Shown: piece by piece, positions 1-8,864 of the stretch | Layout of the letters: every line of letters begins with the position of its first letter | Numbering within the stretch: the stretch's first letter is position 1 | Assembly (NCBI RefSeq): GCF_014647795.1 | Contig: NZ_BMPW01000012.1 | Coordinates: 124,001-188,000, forward strand | From: Actinoplanes campanulatus | Lineage (GTDB): Bacteria > Actinomycetota > Actinomycetes > Mycobacteriales > Micromonosporaceae | Reading direction: 5' to 3' | DNA: 64,000 bases | Notes under the pieces: generated by a model | The model's input: only the letters and a program-made list of their open reading frames with translations | What the model was told of the DNA's origin: nothing | Database searches by the model: none | Made by a program: the position numbers and the translations under genes

Positions 1-671
1 GTGAGCCCCGCGCGCTCGCAACCGTGGTGCGCAACCTGACCCCGCTGATCCAGTTGCCGCCACGTGCGGTGTGGGGAATCGGCGGCGCCACCAGGTACGC
101 GACGGCGGCCGACTGGGTCGGCGCCGGCCCCGACGCCGAGACGGACGGCGAACGGATCGTGCTGCGCTACCTCGCCGCGTTCGGCCCTGCCTCGATCAGC
201 GATGTGCAGACGTGGGCCGGGCGAACCCGGCTGCGTCCCGTCCTGGACACGCTTCGCCCGCGGCTGGCGGTCTTCCGTGACGAGCACGGCGTCGAACTGT
301 TCGACCTTCCGGAAGCGCCGCGCCCCGACGCGGACACCTACGCGCCGGTTCGGTTCCTGCCCGAGTACGACAACCTGCTCGCCTCCCACGCCGACCGCAC
401 CCGCGTGATCTCGGAAGAGGCCCGGAAACGGGTCATGACGAGCAATGGGATGCGCGCCACGCTGCTGGTGGACGGCGAGGTGGCGGGCACGTGGAAGCTT
501 CATCCGGGCAGGGATTCGACAGTTCTGGAGATCGACCCGTTCCGGCCGCTGACCGCGGTCCAGCGTGCCGAGGTCGAAGCCGAAGGCGGCCGCTTGCTGG
601 AGTTCGCCGCTCCCGGTGCGACCCACCACGTACGAGACCGTGACACTCCGGCTTCCCGGCTTACCGGCTGA
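1..671 (+). CDS. Winged-helix DNA-binding domain protein (AlkZ-like family), 5' truncated by window
   Basis: The frame is open from the first base of the window through a TGA at 669-671, so the true start lies upstream and only about 222 C-terminal residues are seen. The visible part carries the conserved block of the winged-helix family PF06224 (crosslink-repair glycosylase relatives): a stretch reading GPASISDVQTWAGR, then FLPEYDNLLASHADRTRV, then a region with a WKL motif. Family members include DNA glycosylases of the AlkZ/YcaQ type, but many actinobacterial members are uncharacterised, so an activity cannot be assigned. The GTG at 24 is internal to the domain and is unlikely to be the start. 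Confidence 0.8.
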   Translation, partial: EPRALATVVRNLTPLIQLPPRAVWGIGGATRYATAADWVGAGPDAETDGERIVLRYLAAFGPASISDVQTWAGRTRLRPVLDTLRPRLAVFRDEHGVELFDLPEAPRPDADTYAPVRFLPEYDNLLASHADRTRVISEEARKRVMTSNGMRATLLVDGEVAGTWKLHPGRDSTVLEIDPFRPLTAVQRAEVEAEGGRLLEFAAPGATHHVRDRDTPASRLTG

Positions 672-757
672 ACGGGATACCGCAGCGCGCGGGTGAGGCC
701 GCTCAGCGAGCGCCTGGCGGAGTTCGCCAAGCGCCGCTGAGCGGGTGGGTGGATCCG

Positions 758-2068
758 TCAGGGCTCGGTGGGCGTCAGTTCCCATCCGGTGATGACCGTG
801 TCCGACTCGAAGCCGTCCGCGGTGCGGGCGCGGGCCATGACCTCCAGGTATTCCGCTCCGGGGCGCGTGGTGTGAACGAAGGTGGCGTTGCCGTTCCCGT
901 CGGCGGTCACCACCTGCTCGGTGTTCCCGAAGTCGACGGAATAGACGAACTCGGCGACGTCCGGTGAGTCCGTACGCAGGACGATCGTGACCGGCTGGCC
1001 CGCGGGTGACGGGGTGCCGTCGGTCGGCAGGTCGGGCGAGCTGATGGCCGGTCGCGGAACCTGCACCGGCACGTAGAGGTTCGCCCTGGTCTCGGGCGAG
1101 ACCACGCCCTCCGCGGTCTGGCTGGTGACGGTCAGGAAGTTGTCCCCTCGCTGGTCGGGGGTGACGACGACGGTGCTGCGGCCTTCGGCATCGGCGGTGG
1201 CGGTCGCCGACGGGCCGTCGTTCAGCCGGTAGGTGAACGACACCGTCCCGGGCACCTGACTCGAGAGTTGGATCGTCCGCGGCTCGCCGACTGCGGCGCC
1301 CCAATTCTGGTCGAAGACCTTCGGCGTGTGGTCGATGACCTGGAAGGAGTAGTTCGTCTCGACCGAGCGGTTGAGGGTACGGTCGATCGCCTGAACCGTG
1401 AGGACGTTGGTGCCGAACATGGTCGGCGTGATCTCGACGGTGGCCCGGCCGTCACGGCCCACCGGTACCTCGCGCAGCCCGGACGTGGTCGTCGAATACC
1501 GGAACTTCGTCACGTCCCGGTCGCCTCCGGCCACGGCGAACGTGAACTTCCCGGTGATGCCGACGCCGCCGCCCGGAGCGTTCTCCGGATAGTCGGTGGA
1601 GGTCACGACCGGGGCGTGCGGACGGGTCGTGTCGACGGTGAAGGTGCAGATGGGTGACCACGCCGACACGGCGCCCGCGGCGTCGGTGGCGCGAGCCTTC
1701 AGGTGATATTTCTGGCCGTTGGTCAGGGTGGCCGGGACCGCCGTGAACACGGTGCCGGAGTACGTCAGTTCGGTGGCTGTCCAGTCGATGCGCCGAGCCG
1801 GTTCGCCGGCCGGCCAGATCACGAATGCCGGGGTCAGCGTCTCACCCGGAATCATGCCGAGGTCGGCGTCCGTGAACTGGGCGGTGACCTGCGGGCCGGT
1901 GGTGCCGACGAAGATGCCGCCAGGCGCGCAGGCAATGCCGCCGACCCTCAGCGACGTGGGAACGGCCGGCGGATTGTTGGCGGCCGCCGCCCAGCTCGGG
2001 GATGCGGACAGGGTAAGGACGACGGTCGCCGCGGCGACCGTGGAAGCGCGGTAAGCAAGGAAGGCCAT
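758..2068 (-). CDS. Secreted protein with Ig/fibronectin-like repeats
   Basis: This is a 436-aa exported protein of unknown role. It starts at ATG 2068-2066, 5 bases after a GGGGGA ribosome-binding site. The frame stays open much further upstream, but that part is antisense to the DUF2293 gene. Residues 1 to about 31 form a signal peptide ending near WAAAA. The rest is beta-rich and contains about four divergent Ig-like or fibronectin-like units of 90-100 residues, each ending in patterns such as FTVDTT, FQVIDHT or NLYVPV. There is no LPXTG anchor and no enzymatic motif. Such repeats are common in actinomycete surface or secreted proteins as binding or spacer modules. Function is not inferable beyond an extracellular location. 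Confidence 0.75.
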   Translation of the reverse strand: MAFLAYRASTVAAATVVLTLSASPSWAAAANNPPAVPTSLRVGGIACAPGGIFVGTTGPQVTAQFTDADLGMIPGETLTPAFVIWPAGEPARRIDWTATELTYSGTVFTAVPATLTNGQKYHLKARATDAAGAVSAWSPICTFTVDTTRPHAPVVTSTDYPENAPGGGVGITGKFTFAVAGGDRDVTKFRYSTTTSGLREVPVGRDGRATVEITPTMFGTNVLTVQAIDRTLNRSVETNYSFQVIDHTPKVFDQNWGAAVGEPRTIQLSSQVPGTVSFTYRLNDGPSATATADAEGRSTVVVTPDQRGDNFLTVTSQTAEGVVSPETRANLYVPVQVPRPAISSPDLPTDGTPSPAGQPVTIVLRTDSPDVAEFVYSVDFGNTEQVVTADGNGNATFVHTTRPGAEYLEVMARARTADGFESDTVITGWELTPTEP

Positions 2069-2127
2069 GAATCCCCCGCAGATAGTGATGTGCGGCGATT
2101 CTACGGATGATCGTCCACGATGGTCGA

Positions 2128-3177
2128 TCAGCGCCAGCGGGTGAGGATCCGGTCGATGGCGTCGCGGATCTGGGCTCGGGCCTCGTCCCGGGGGACGCCG
2201 GACATCAGCAGCTCGTCGTACGAGGTGTCCTCGTGCCGGACGGAGGCGATCACCGCCCGGGTCACCGCGTCCGGGTCGAGGGCCCGGCCCGCGGCGCTGC
2301 GGCCCACCCGGCCGCTGCCGCGGAGGGACGTGTGCCGGCTGATCGACTCGGCCCGGGGTGGTGGGCAGCCCGGGAACAGGCGGGTGATCTCGGCGGCCAG
2401 GTCGTGCTGGAACGTCTCGTCGGCGGCCTCGCGGCGTTCGCGGTCGCGTTCGCGGCGGCGGGCGCGGGCCTCCTCGTCGGACAGGCACTGCTGTTCGGCC
2501 TGGTCGAGGGCGGCCTGTTCGACCAGCAGGCCCTGGCGTTCGTGGCGTTTGCGGGAGCGGTTGAAGCGGACGACCACCGCGGAGAGCCGGCTGGCCGCCT
2601 TGGCACGGCGGGTCAGCGCCGCGTCGCCGGCCGGCAGGAACACCAGGTGGTCGAGGTCGGCGCAGGTGAGGCAGATCGGGCCGGCGTCCTCCATCGTCAG
2701 CATCTCGGCGCCGTGGTGGCCGCAGCTCGCGCAGGTGAAGTCGCGCAGCGGCAGCACCACCACGAGGTCCGGGGGCTTGCTCTGCCGGGCGGTCAGCCGG
2801 TCCCGCTGGCGTTCCGGCAGGTCCGCGGGCATCCAGTGGGTGCGGTAGGCGCGTTCCAGCGCGGGGTCGGCGGCGGCGGTGAAGCGCAGTGGCCGGCGGT
2901 CGCGGGTGGCGGACGGGTAGTCGACCTCGCTGGGGCGCAGACCTCGGCCCTCCACCCAGCGGTGGAAGATCTCCAGTGCGTCGGTGAGCCGGTCGGCGGA
3001 GACCGCCGCGACGGACTCCAGGTCCGGTGCCCGGCCCTGCCGCCAGTCGGTCACCAGCCCGGGTGGCAGCCACCCCATCCCGGTGAGCACGTCGAGCGGG
3101 CACACGTGACGCTGCCGCTCCAGGGCCTGCTCGGCCGCGGTCACCACGCGGCGTTCCAGCTTGGCGACGGGCGGCAT
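2128..3177 (-). CDS. DUF2293 domain protein with CxxC zinc-binding pair
   Basis: This encodes 349 residues. The C-terminal part (about 260-345) reads FPGCPP..R...I..HTS..GSGRVGRS followed by the V.A.IRH..T.YD.LL core that defines DUF2293. A central CASC (149-152) and CLTC (169-172) pair looks like a treble-clef or zinc-ribbon site. The segment around residues 190-260 is highly charged (many R/E) and probably helical. DUF2293 proteins are widespread in actinobacteria, with no function known to me; the zinc site and basic character are compatible with nucleic-acid binding, which is inference. ATG at 3177 was chosen because it is the first start in the frame. The gene is divergent from the DUF4142 gene. 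Confidence 0.75.
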   Translation of the reverse strand: MPPVAKLERRVVTAAEQALERQRHVCPLDVLTGMGWLPPGLVTDWRQGRAPDLESVAAVSADRLTDALEIFHRWVEGRGLRPSEVDYPSATRDRRPLRFTAAADPALERAYRTHWMPADLPERQRDRLTARQSKPPDLVVVLPLRDFTCASCGHHGAEMLTMEDAGPICLTCADLDHLVFLPAGDAALTRRAKAASRLSAVVVRFNRSRKRHERQGLLVEQAALDQAEQQCLSDEEARARRRERDRERREAADETFQHDLAAEITRLFPGCPPPRAESISRHTSLRGSGRVGRSAAGRALDPDAVTRAVIASVRHEDTSYDELLMSGVPRDEARAQIRDAIDRILTRWR

Positions 3178-3330
3178 GGAGGCACGCTACCCCGCCCCGG
3201 GAACGGGTGGGCACAGATGGGCCACAGGTTTCGTGATCCGATCCGGTCAATGGTTCGTATCACCCGGTGTCCGCAAGTGTCGACGGGACTCGATGAGCCC
3301 TGGGCGGCACACGAGAACGAGGGAGGTTTG

Positions 3331-4131
3331 ATGTCCGTGTGGCGCCGTCTGTGCAGTGCCGCGGTTCTCTCCGCCGCGCTGGTCATGCTCGTGCCCGATC
3401 CGGTGCGGGCCGCGCCGGACGTCCCGGTGCCTCCCGAGAACCTGCTGCTCAACCGGGGGACCGGTGCGATCTCGGCCGCCGACAAGGACCTCGTCGTGAA
3501 GGTCCGCCTCGCCGGCCTGTGGGAGATCCCGGCGGGGGAGATGGCCCAGCAGAAGTCGAACAGCGCCCGGATCAAGCGGATCGGCCAGAACATCGCCGAC
3601 CAGCATGCCGCGCTCGACGAGCTGGCCCGTACCGCCGCCAAGGAACTGAAGATCGCCCTGCCCAACGAGCCGAACAGCGACCAGCAGGGCTGGCTCGACG
3701 AGATGGAGGCGGCGGAGGGTCCCGAGTTCGACGCGATCTACATCGACCGGCTGCGGTCCGCGCACGGCAAGATCTTCCCGGCGATCGCGACGATCCGGTC
3801 GAGCACCCGCAACGACACCGTCCGTAGGCTGGCCCAGCAGGCGAACCAGTTCGTCATGACGCACATGACCCTGCTGGAGAGCAGTGGGATCGTCGACTTC
3901 GCCGCCCTGCCGACCGCCCCGGCCCCGAACGCGGCGGCCAGCAGCAAGCCGGCCACCCCGGTGCTCTCCGCGGCCGGACAGAACTCCGGTGAGAGCGGCG
4001 CGAACATTCCGCTGATCGCCGCGGCCCTGGCCGGCGGACTGGTCGTGGGCGGCCTCGTCACCCGGCAGATCGTCGGCGGCCGCGGCCGGAACGGCTACCG
4101 GTCCCGGCGCCCGCGCTACTACGGGGGCTGA
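3331..4131 (+). CDS. Secreted DUF4142 (ferritin-like) protein with C-terminal membrane anchor
   Basis: This is a 266-aa protein with ATG at 3331 behind the ribosome-binding site GGGAGG. It has a Sec signal peptide (1 to about 28, ending VRAAPD). A helical region (about 45-195) carries the DUF4142 pattern, including LAGLWEIPAGEMAQQKS, IGQNIADQHAALDEL and ANQFVMTHMTLLESSG. A Pro/Ala-rich linker follows, then a C-terminal membrane helix (IPLIAAALAGGLVVGGLVT) and a basic tail. DUF4142 is a four-helix bundle related to ferritin-like proteins; most members are periplasmic or extracytoplasmic and uncharacterised. The topology suggests a cell-surface protein anchored by its C-terminus. It lies 21 bases upstream of the DUF4132 gene, which has its own promoter-like box. 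Confidence 0.8.
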   Translation: MSVWRRLCSAAVLSAALVMLVPDPVRAAPDVPVPPENLLLNRGTGAISAADKDLVVKVRLAGLWEIPAGEMAQQKSNSARIKRIGQNIADQHAALDELARTAAKELKIALPNEPNSDQQGWLDEMEAAEGPEFDAIYIDRLRSAHGKIFPAIATIRSSTRNDTVRRLAQQANQFVMTHMTLLESSGIVDFAALPTAPAPNAAASSKPATPVLSAAGQNSGESGANIPLIAAALAGGLVVGGLVTRQIVGGRGRNGYRSRRPRYYGG

Positions 4132-4140
4132 GAAAGGCCC

Positions 4141-4152
4141 TACTGTGGCGCG
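4141..4152 (+). promoter_or_regulatory. Leaderless promoter -10 box for the DUF4132 gene
   Basis: TACTGT at 4141-4146 is followed by exactly 6 bases and then the ATG at 4153. There is no Shine-Dalgarno sequence in front of that ATG. TAnnnT 6-7 bases before the start codon is the standard arrangement for leaderless transcripts in actinobacteria. No convincing -35 is visible. Confidence 0.55.
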
Positions 4153-7100
4153 ATGACCTCGTCGAGCAACGGTGTGATCGTCACCGACTGGCTGCGATCC
4201 GTCCTGCATCCGCGCCGGGGTGGCATCGCCACCGGCATCCGGCCACCGGCCGGGCTCGACGAGGCGTGGGCCGGGCTGCGGCACGGGATCTGGGCGCAGG
4301 ACGCCGAGATCCGGGCGAAGACCGGGTCGTCGCGCGTGTGGGAGCTGGTCACCTCGTTCGCGGCGGAGGACCGGGCGCTCGGCGCCCGGCTGCTCGGCGA
4401 AGCGGCCCGGATCGGTGACGAGCGGGAGGACCACGCGCTGGTCCGGGCGGTCCGCGAGCGGTTCCAGTACGTCGATCACGGCGCCGACGAGTGGCTGGCC
4501 GACTTCCTGGTGGCCGCCCACGGTCTGCCCGAGGCGTGCCGGCGGGTGCTCGGCGGCTTCCACGTCGACCTGCCGTACACCGGGGTGGGTGTCTTCGGCC
4601 GCCTGCGGGAGCTGCTGGTGACGGCCGACGCGGCGACGTACGCCCAGGCCCGTGACGTGCTGCTGGACGTCCGGGACCGGATGGCGAAGGAGATCACCGG
4701 CAGCCTCCGCGCCGACCTGTTCTGGGCGGTCACCTATCTGCTGCCGCTCGGCCCGGAGGCGGGGCCGGAGGAGCGGGCCGCGCACGCGGAGGCGATGCTG
4801 TACGTCGGCCGGTTCGGCAACGCCGCGGTGCACGCCTCCGGGCTGGCCGCCGGCGACCTGGACACCCTGGAACGCTTCCTGCGCGCCAACGACCGGGTGC
4901 GGCACGAGTTCTTCGCCGGCCGGATCTACCTGTCCGGTGTGGTGGAGACGGCGGGCGCGGCGGCCGGCCCGGTGCTGGCCCGGATGCGGCCGGACTCCCC
5001 GTACCGCGACGACCCGCACTACAACGGCATCTGGTGCGGTCTGCTCGCCCACGTCGACGACGACACGGCCCGGGCCGCGCTGGACGACCAGCGCCGTGCC
5101 GGGCACACGTGGGCGACCGGATTCACCGTTCCGGAAACGGCGCGGGTCGACGTACCAGATGGATCGCCTTGTTCTTATCAGCCGCCGAAGGCGGTCTTTC
5201 CCGCCTGGCTGGACGTGGCCGTGCCGGTGGAGCCCGTGCTGTGCCTCCGCGACGCCGAGCGGGAGGAGGCCGAGCGGAAGGGCGTGCACGCGGACGCCGA
5301 GCAGTGGGACGGTGTGCCGATCGGGCGGTGCGACACCGCCGCGGTGACCGCCTGGCTGGAGCATCGCGAGCGCTGGGCGATCCCGGCGACGCTGCCCGCC
5401 CTGGCTCTCGCGCCGCGCTGGACCCATGAGCGGCTGATGGCGCCCGGTTTCACCCACTACCACTACTGGGTGCGGTCGCTGATCCCGTTGCTGCTGCTCA
5501 GGCACGGGGTGAGTCACGTCGCGCCGCTGCTGTCGGCGTTCGGCGACGCGGCCTGTGTGGAGGCGGCGCTGGAGGTGGCGCAGCCGGTCGGGCACGCGTC
5601 GCTGGCCGCGCCGATGGCCCGCGCCTTCGCCGGGAAGAAGCATCGCCGACTGGCCCGTTCCTGGCTGCTGCGCCATCCGGAGCACGCGGCGGCCGGGACG
5701 GTGGCGCTGTGGCGCGCCGAACCGGACGACCCGGCGACCGGGCGGGCGCTGCGCTATCTCGACGGTCAGGGGCACCGGGCGCTGCTCACGGCCCAGGCCG
5801 GCGACCGGGCCGCGGACCTGGTCACGCTCCTGGAACGGGACCCGCTCGACGCGCCGAGGGCCAGGAAGCCGAAGATCCCGGCCTATCTGACGGGCACGCC
5901 GCTGCCTCCGCTCACGGCCGCCGACGGCAGCCGGGCGACAACCGACGATCAAGACCATTTCCTGGTACGCCTGGCGTCGTGCGACACCGACGAGGTGCAC
6001 CCGGCGGTCCTCGCCGCACGGAACCGCTGGACCGCCGTGTCCCGGGCGGCCTTCGCGGACGCGCTGTTCGACCGCTGGGTGGCGGCCGGGGCGCCGGCCG
6101 CCGACGGCTGGTGCATGCAGGCGGTGGGCCTGATCGGCGACGACGCGGGCGCCCGGCGGCTGGCCGCGCACGCCCGGCAGTGGGCCGGGAACAACGCGGC
6201 GGCCCGTGCCCAGGCCGCCCTCGACGCGCTGCGGCACCGCGGCACCGACGCCGCCCTGATCGAGTTGAGCCTGCTCGCCGAGCGTTCCCGGTTCCCGGTC
6301 TTCAAGAGCCGCGCCCGGGACCACATCGAGTCGATCGCCGACCTGCGCGGGCTCACCCCGGACGAGCTGGCCGACCGGCTGGTGCCGTCGCTCGGCCTCG
6401 ACGAGGAGGGCGGGGACGTCCTCGACACCGGCGCCGGCACGTTCCGGATCGGCTTCGACCACCAACTGGCCCCGGTCCTGCGGGACACCGACGGCCGGAT
6501 CCTCGCCGACCTCCCCCGGGGCGGCGACCCGCAGCGACGTAGGGCGGCCAAGGACCGGCTCACCGCGCTGCGCAGGGAGGCCCGCGCCTCGGCGTCGCTG
6601 CACGTGGCCCGGCTGGAACGGGCGATGTGCGCCCAGCGGCGGATCCCGGCCCCGATCTTCCTGGACCGGTTCGCGGCCCACCCGTGGACGACCCACCTGG
6701 CCCGCCGCCTGGTCTGGGGCGTCTTCGACGGCGCGACCCTGACCGGCACGATCCGGGTCGCCGAGGACGGCACGCCGGCCACCGTGGACGACGATCCGGC
6801 CACGCTGCCGGACGACGCGACCCTCAGCGTGCTGCATCCGTTGCTCTTCCCGGACGGCGAGCTGGCCGCCTGGGGCGCGGTCTTCGCCGACTATCAGCTG
6901 CTCCAGCCGTTCGCGCAGCTCGACCGGCCGGTCCATCGGGACCTTCGGGACCTGCACCGGTACGCCGGGCGCGAGACCACCTACGCCGTGCTGCGCGGCC
7001 TGGAACGGCACGGCTGGACGCGCTGGTACGACGCCGCCGTCCAGATGGCGAAACCGCTGGGCGGAGGTGTGCACGCGCTGCTGCGCACCGATCCGGGCTG

Positions 7101-7242
7101 GCACGCCTCGGACACCGTCGACACCGCCCCGCCGCAGACGGTCGTCGACGTGATCCTGGTCGGTGCGGGCGGTCCGGGTCCCGGGGACCTGCCGCCGGTG
7201 GTCTTCTCGGAGCTGGTGCACGATCTGCGCGTATTCGACTGA
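4153..7242 (+). CDS. Large DUF4132 domain protein
   Basis: This is a 1029-aa cytoplasmic protein with no signal peptide or membrane segments. The N-terminal three quarters are helical and repeat-like (Ala/Leu/Arg rich, HEAT-like in appearance), for example LGPEAGPEERAAHAEAML. The C-terminal quarter (about 790-1020) carries the DUF4132 signature: KDRLTALRREARASASLHVARLE, then PIFLDRFAAHPW, LARRLVWGVFDG and a Pro-rich terminus with VVDVILVG. In other bacteria DUF4132 is found together with WGR or MolR-type proteins and has no established biochemical role. The opposite strand also has a very long open frame (3247-7221), but it lacks any family signature and is a GC-bias shadow. Confidence 0.85.
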   Translation: MTSSSNGVIVTDWLRSVLHPRRGGIATGIRPPAGLDEAWAGLRHGIWAQDAEIRAKTGSSRVWELVTSFAAEDRALGARLLGEAARIGDEREDHALVRAVRERFQYVDHGADEWLADFLVAAHGLPEACRRVLGGFHVDLPYTGVGVFGRLRELLVTADAATYAQARDVLLDVRDRMAKEITGSLRADLFWAVTYLLPLGPEAGPEERAAHAEAMLYVGRFGNAAVHASGLAAGDLDTLERFLRANDRVRHEFFAGRIYLSGVVETAGAAAGPVLARMRPDSPYRDDPHYNGIWCGLLAHVDDDTARAALDDQRRAGHTWATGFTVPETARVDVPDGSPCSYQPPKAVFPAWLDVAVPVEPVLCLRDAEREEAERKGVHADAEQWDGVPIGRCDTAAVTAWLEHRERWAIPATLPALALAPRWTHERLMAPGFTHYHYWVRSLIPLLLLRHGVSHVAPLLSAFGDAACVEAALEVAQPVGHASLAAPMARAFAGKKHRRLARSWLLRHPEHAAAGTVALWRAEPDDPATGRALRYLDGQGHRALLTAQAGDRAADLVTLLERDPLDAPRARKPKIPAYLTGTPLPPLTAADGSRATTDDQDHFLVRLASCDTDEVHPAVLAARNRWTAVSRAAFADALFDRWVAAGAPAADGWCMQAVGLIGDDAGARRLAAHARQWAGNNAAARAQAALDALRHRGTDAALIELSLLAERSRFPVFKSRARDHIESIADLRGLTPDELADRLVPSLGLDEEGGDVLDTGAGTFRIGFDHQLAPVLRDTDGRILADLPRGGDPQRRRAAKDRLTALRREARASASLHVARLERAMCAQRRIPAPIFLDRFAAHPWTTHLARRLVWGVFDGATLTGTIRVAEDGTPATVDDDPATLPDDATLSVLHPLLFPDGELAAWGAVFADYQLLQPFAQLDRPVHRDLRDLHRYAGRETTYAVLRGLERHGWTRWYDAAVQMAKPLGGGVHALLRTDPGWHASDTVDTAPPQTVVDVILVGAGGPGPGDLPPVVFSELVHDLRVFD

Positions 7243-7266
7243 CTCGGTCCCGCATCCAAGAATTGC

Positions 7267-7277
7267 TATAATCCGGT
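7267..7277 (+). promoter_or_regulatory. Leaderless promoter with consensus TATAAT box
   Basis: A perfect TATAAT lies at 7267-7272, an unusual AT-rich island in this GC-rich DNA. It is 5 bases upstream of the ATG at 7278, and no Shine-Dalgarno sequence precedes the ATG. Transcription is therefore expected to begin at or next to the A of the start codon. Confidence 0.65.
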
Positions 7278-8045
7278 ATGCAATTCAACCGTGACGCGCT
7301 CGACTCGCTCAAAGCCGATCCGGCGGCCTCGCCCATTCACCGGTCGCTCGGTTTCTACTACGGAAATGCGGAGCACGACGCGGCGCTGGACGCGTTCTAC
7401 GCGCGTTTCGTGGGGCCCGGCGATCTGGTCTTCGACGTCGGGGCGCATGTGGGGGACCGGATCGGGAGTTTCCGGCGGCTCGGGGCGCGGGTCGTCGCGG
7501 TGGAGCCACAGCCGCTCTGCCTGCGCGCGATCCGGGAGATCTATGCAGGTGACGACGATGTGGTGGCGATTCCGGCGGTGTGCGGCGGGTCCGCCGGGAC
7601 GGTCGACTTCTATGTCAACTCGGCGAATCCCACGGTGTCCACGGCGTCCAGCGACTTCGTCCGGGCCGCTGACGGCGCCGACGGCTGGCAGGGTCAGGTG
7701 TGGGACGAGCAGTTCCGGGTCCGGTCCGTGACGCTCGATTCACTGTTCGCCGAACACGGGATTCCGGCATTCGTGAAAATCGACGTCGAAGGGTTCGAGG
7801 AAACGGTTCTCTCGGGTCTGAGCCGTTCCGTTCCGGCGCTGTCCTTCGAATTCACGACAATTGAGCGGGAAGTGGCGCTGCGCTGTCTCGACCGGGTGAC
7901 CGGGCTCGGTTTCAAGGAGTTCAACATCGCGATGGGCGAGTCGATGTCGATGACCTTCCCGGAGTGGGTGGGCCGGGAGGAGATGGCCACCCACATCCGG
8001 GAGCTGCCGCACGAGGCGAACGCCGGCGACGTCTACTGCCGCTGA
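7278..8045 (+). CDS. FkbM family SAM-dependent methyltransferase
   Basis: This encodes 255 residues. The SAM-binding motif I region is FDVGAHVGDRIGSFRRLGA followed by VVAVEPQP. The FkbM hallmark FVKIDVEGFEETVLSGL lies near residues 165-182. FkbM-type enzymes methylate hydroxyls of sugars, polyketides and other metabolites, but substrate cannot be told from sequence. No biosynthetic cluster surrounds it, so it could act on a glycan or glycolipid. It starts at ATG 7278 immediately after a consensus -10 box (leaderless) and ends 3 bases before the convergent CDP-alcohol phosphotransferase gene, with no obvious terminator between them. Confidence 0.85.
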   Translation: MQFNRDALDSLKADPAASPIHRSLGFYYGNAEHDAALDAFYARFVGPGDLVFDVGAHVGDRIGSFRRLGARVVAVEPQPLCLRAIREIYAGDDDVVAIPAVCGGSAGTVDFYVNSANPTVSTASSDFVRAADGADGWQGQVWDEQFRVRSVTLDSLFAEHGIPAFVKIDVEGFEETVLSGLSRSVPALSFEFTTIEREVALRCLDRVTGLGFKEFNIAMGESMSMTFPEWVGREEMATHIRELPHEANAGDVYCR

Positions 8046-8048
8046 GCC

Positions 8049-8801
8049 CTAGACGGTGGTGGCGGCGGGTTCCGGCTCCAGGGATCCGCTCCACCAGGGG
8101 GCCTCGCGGCGCAGCGACTCCCGCCGCCACAGCCAGCGGACGTCCTTGCCGAACGACCAGACCAGCGAGGCGATGCTGACCGCGATGCAGGCCTGCGCCA
8201 GCGGGACCGGCAGCAGGCCGGCGCTCGTCACCACCAGGACGGCGCCCTGTGAGGCGGCCACCACCTTGCGGGAGAACCGCGGCGGCAGCGCGCCGTTCAG
8301 CCAGGGCATCGGGTAGGACGCGAGCACGTAGGCGTACCGGAAGAGGCCGATGCCGACCGCCCACCAGCCCAGCGTGGTGCCCAGGTAGACACTCAGCGCG
8401 ATGGCCAGGACCGAGTCGGCCTCCATGTCGAACCGGGCGCCGAACTCCGAGGTGGTGCCGGTCCGCCGGGCGATCTGGCCGTCCAGGCCGTCGCACGCCA
8501 GGGACACCGCGGCCAGCCCGATCAGCGCGACGTGGTGGGTGTTCCCGGCGACCGCGTCGGCGGTGAGGGCGATCACACCGCCGGTCAGGATCAGCCGTCC
8601 GAAGGTGACGGTGTCGGCGAGCCCCCAGCGGTGGCCGTGGTGGTGTTCCAGGGAACGGCCCAGCAGCGTCCACGTACCGGCCGCGAAGACGATCCCGGCC
8701 GGCCAGCCCGCCGCCCCGAGCCCGACGGTGGCTCCCAGCAGGAGCAGGACGGTTGCTTGCACGATGCCGCCGAGGACCAATGGGCGTGCCGGAACCGTCA
8801 C
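8049..8801 (-). CDS. CDP-alcohol phosphatidyltransferase family membrane enzyme
   Basis: This is a 250-aa polytopic membrane protein. It has the complete family catalytic motif D-G-x2-A-R-x8-G-x3-D-x3-D, with DGQIAR at 107-112, G121, D125 and D129, plus the preceding D104. These aspartates bind Mg2+ and displace CMP from a CDP-alcohol such as CDP-diacylglycerol. Several hydrophobic segments surround it (about 8-45, 70-103, 130-155, 175-205). Substrates could be glycerol phosphate, inositol phosphate or another alcohol; the pgsA and pis genes proper are usually shorter and better conserved, so this is probably a paralogue. The GTG start at 8801 has an excellent ribosome-binding site, AGGAGG, 4 bases upstream. 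Confidence 0.85.
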   Translation of the reverse strand: MTVPARPLVLGGIVQATVLLLLGATVGLGAAGWPAGIVFAAGTWTLLGRSLEHHHGHRWGLADTVTFGRLILTGGVIALTADAVAGNTHHVALIGLAAVSLACDGLDGQIARRTGTTSEFGARFDMEADSVLAIALSVYLGTTLGWWAVGIGLFRYAYVLASYPMPWLNGALPPRFSRKVVAASQGAVLVVTSAGLLPVPLAQACIAVSIASLVWSFGKDVRWLWRRESLRREAPWWSGSLEPEPAATTV

Positions 8802-8864
8802 TATTCCTCCTGTAGCCGCTCGTTCACCTGCCGTCCGGTAACACGGCTCGGGGCGGCGGGCGGT

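Noticed and set aside
758-3250. 830-codon minus-strand frame joining the secreted Ig-like protein to upstream residues
   Set aside because: The upstream part is an out-of-frame shadow of the DUF2293 gene; the signal peptide and ribosome-binding site place the true start at 2068.
3247-7221. 1324-codon open frame on the minus strand opposite the DUF4132 gene
   Set aside because: Amino acid composition (Arg/Gly/Val/Pro) and lack of any domain; it mirrors the codon-position GC bias of the plus-strand gene, which has a clear family signature and a promoter box.
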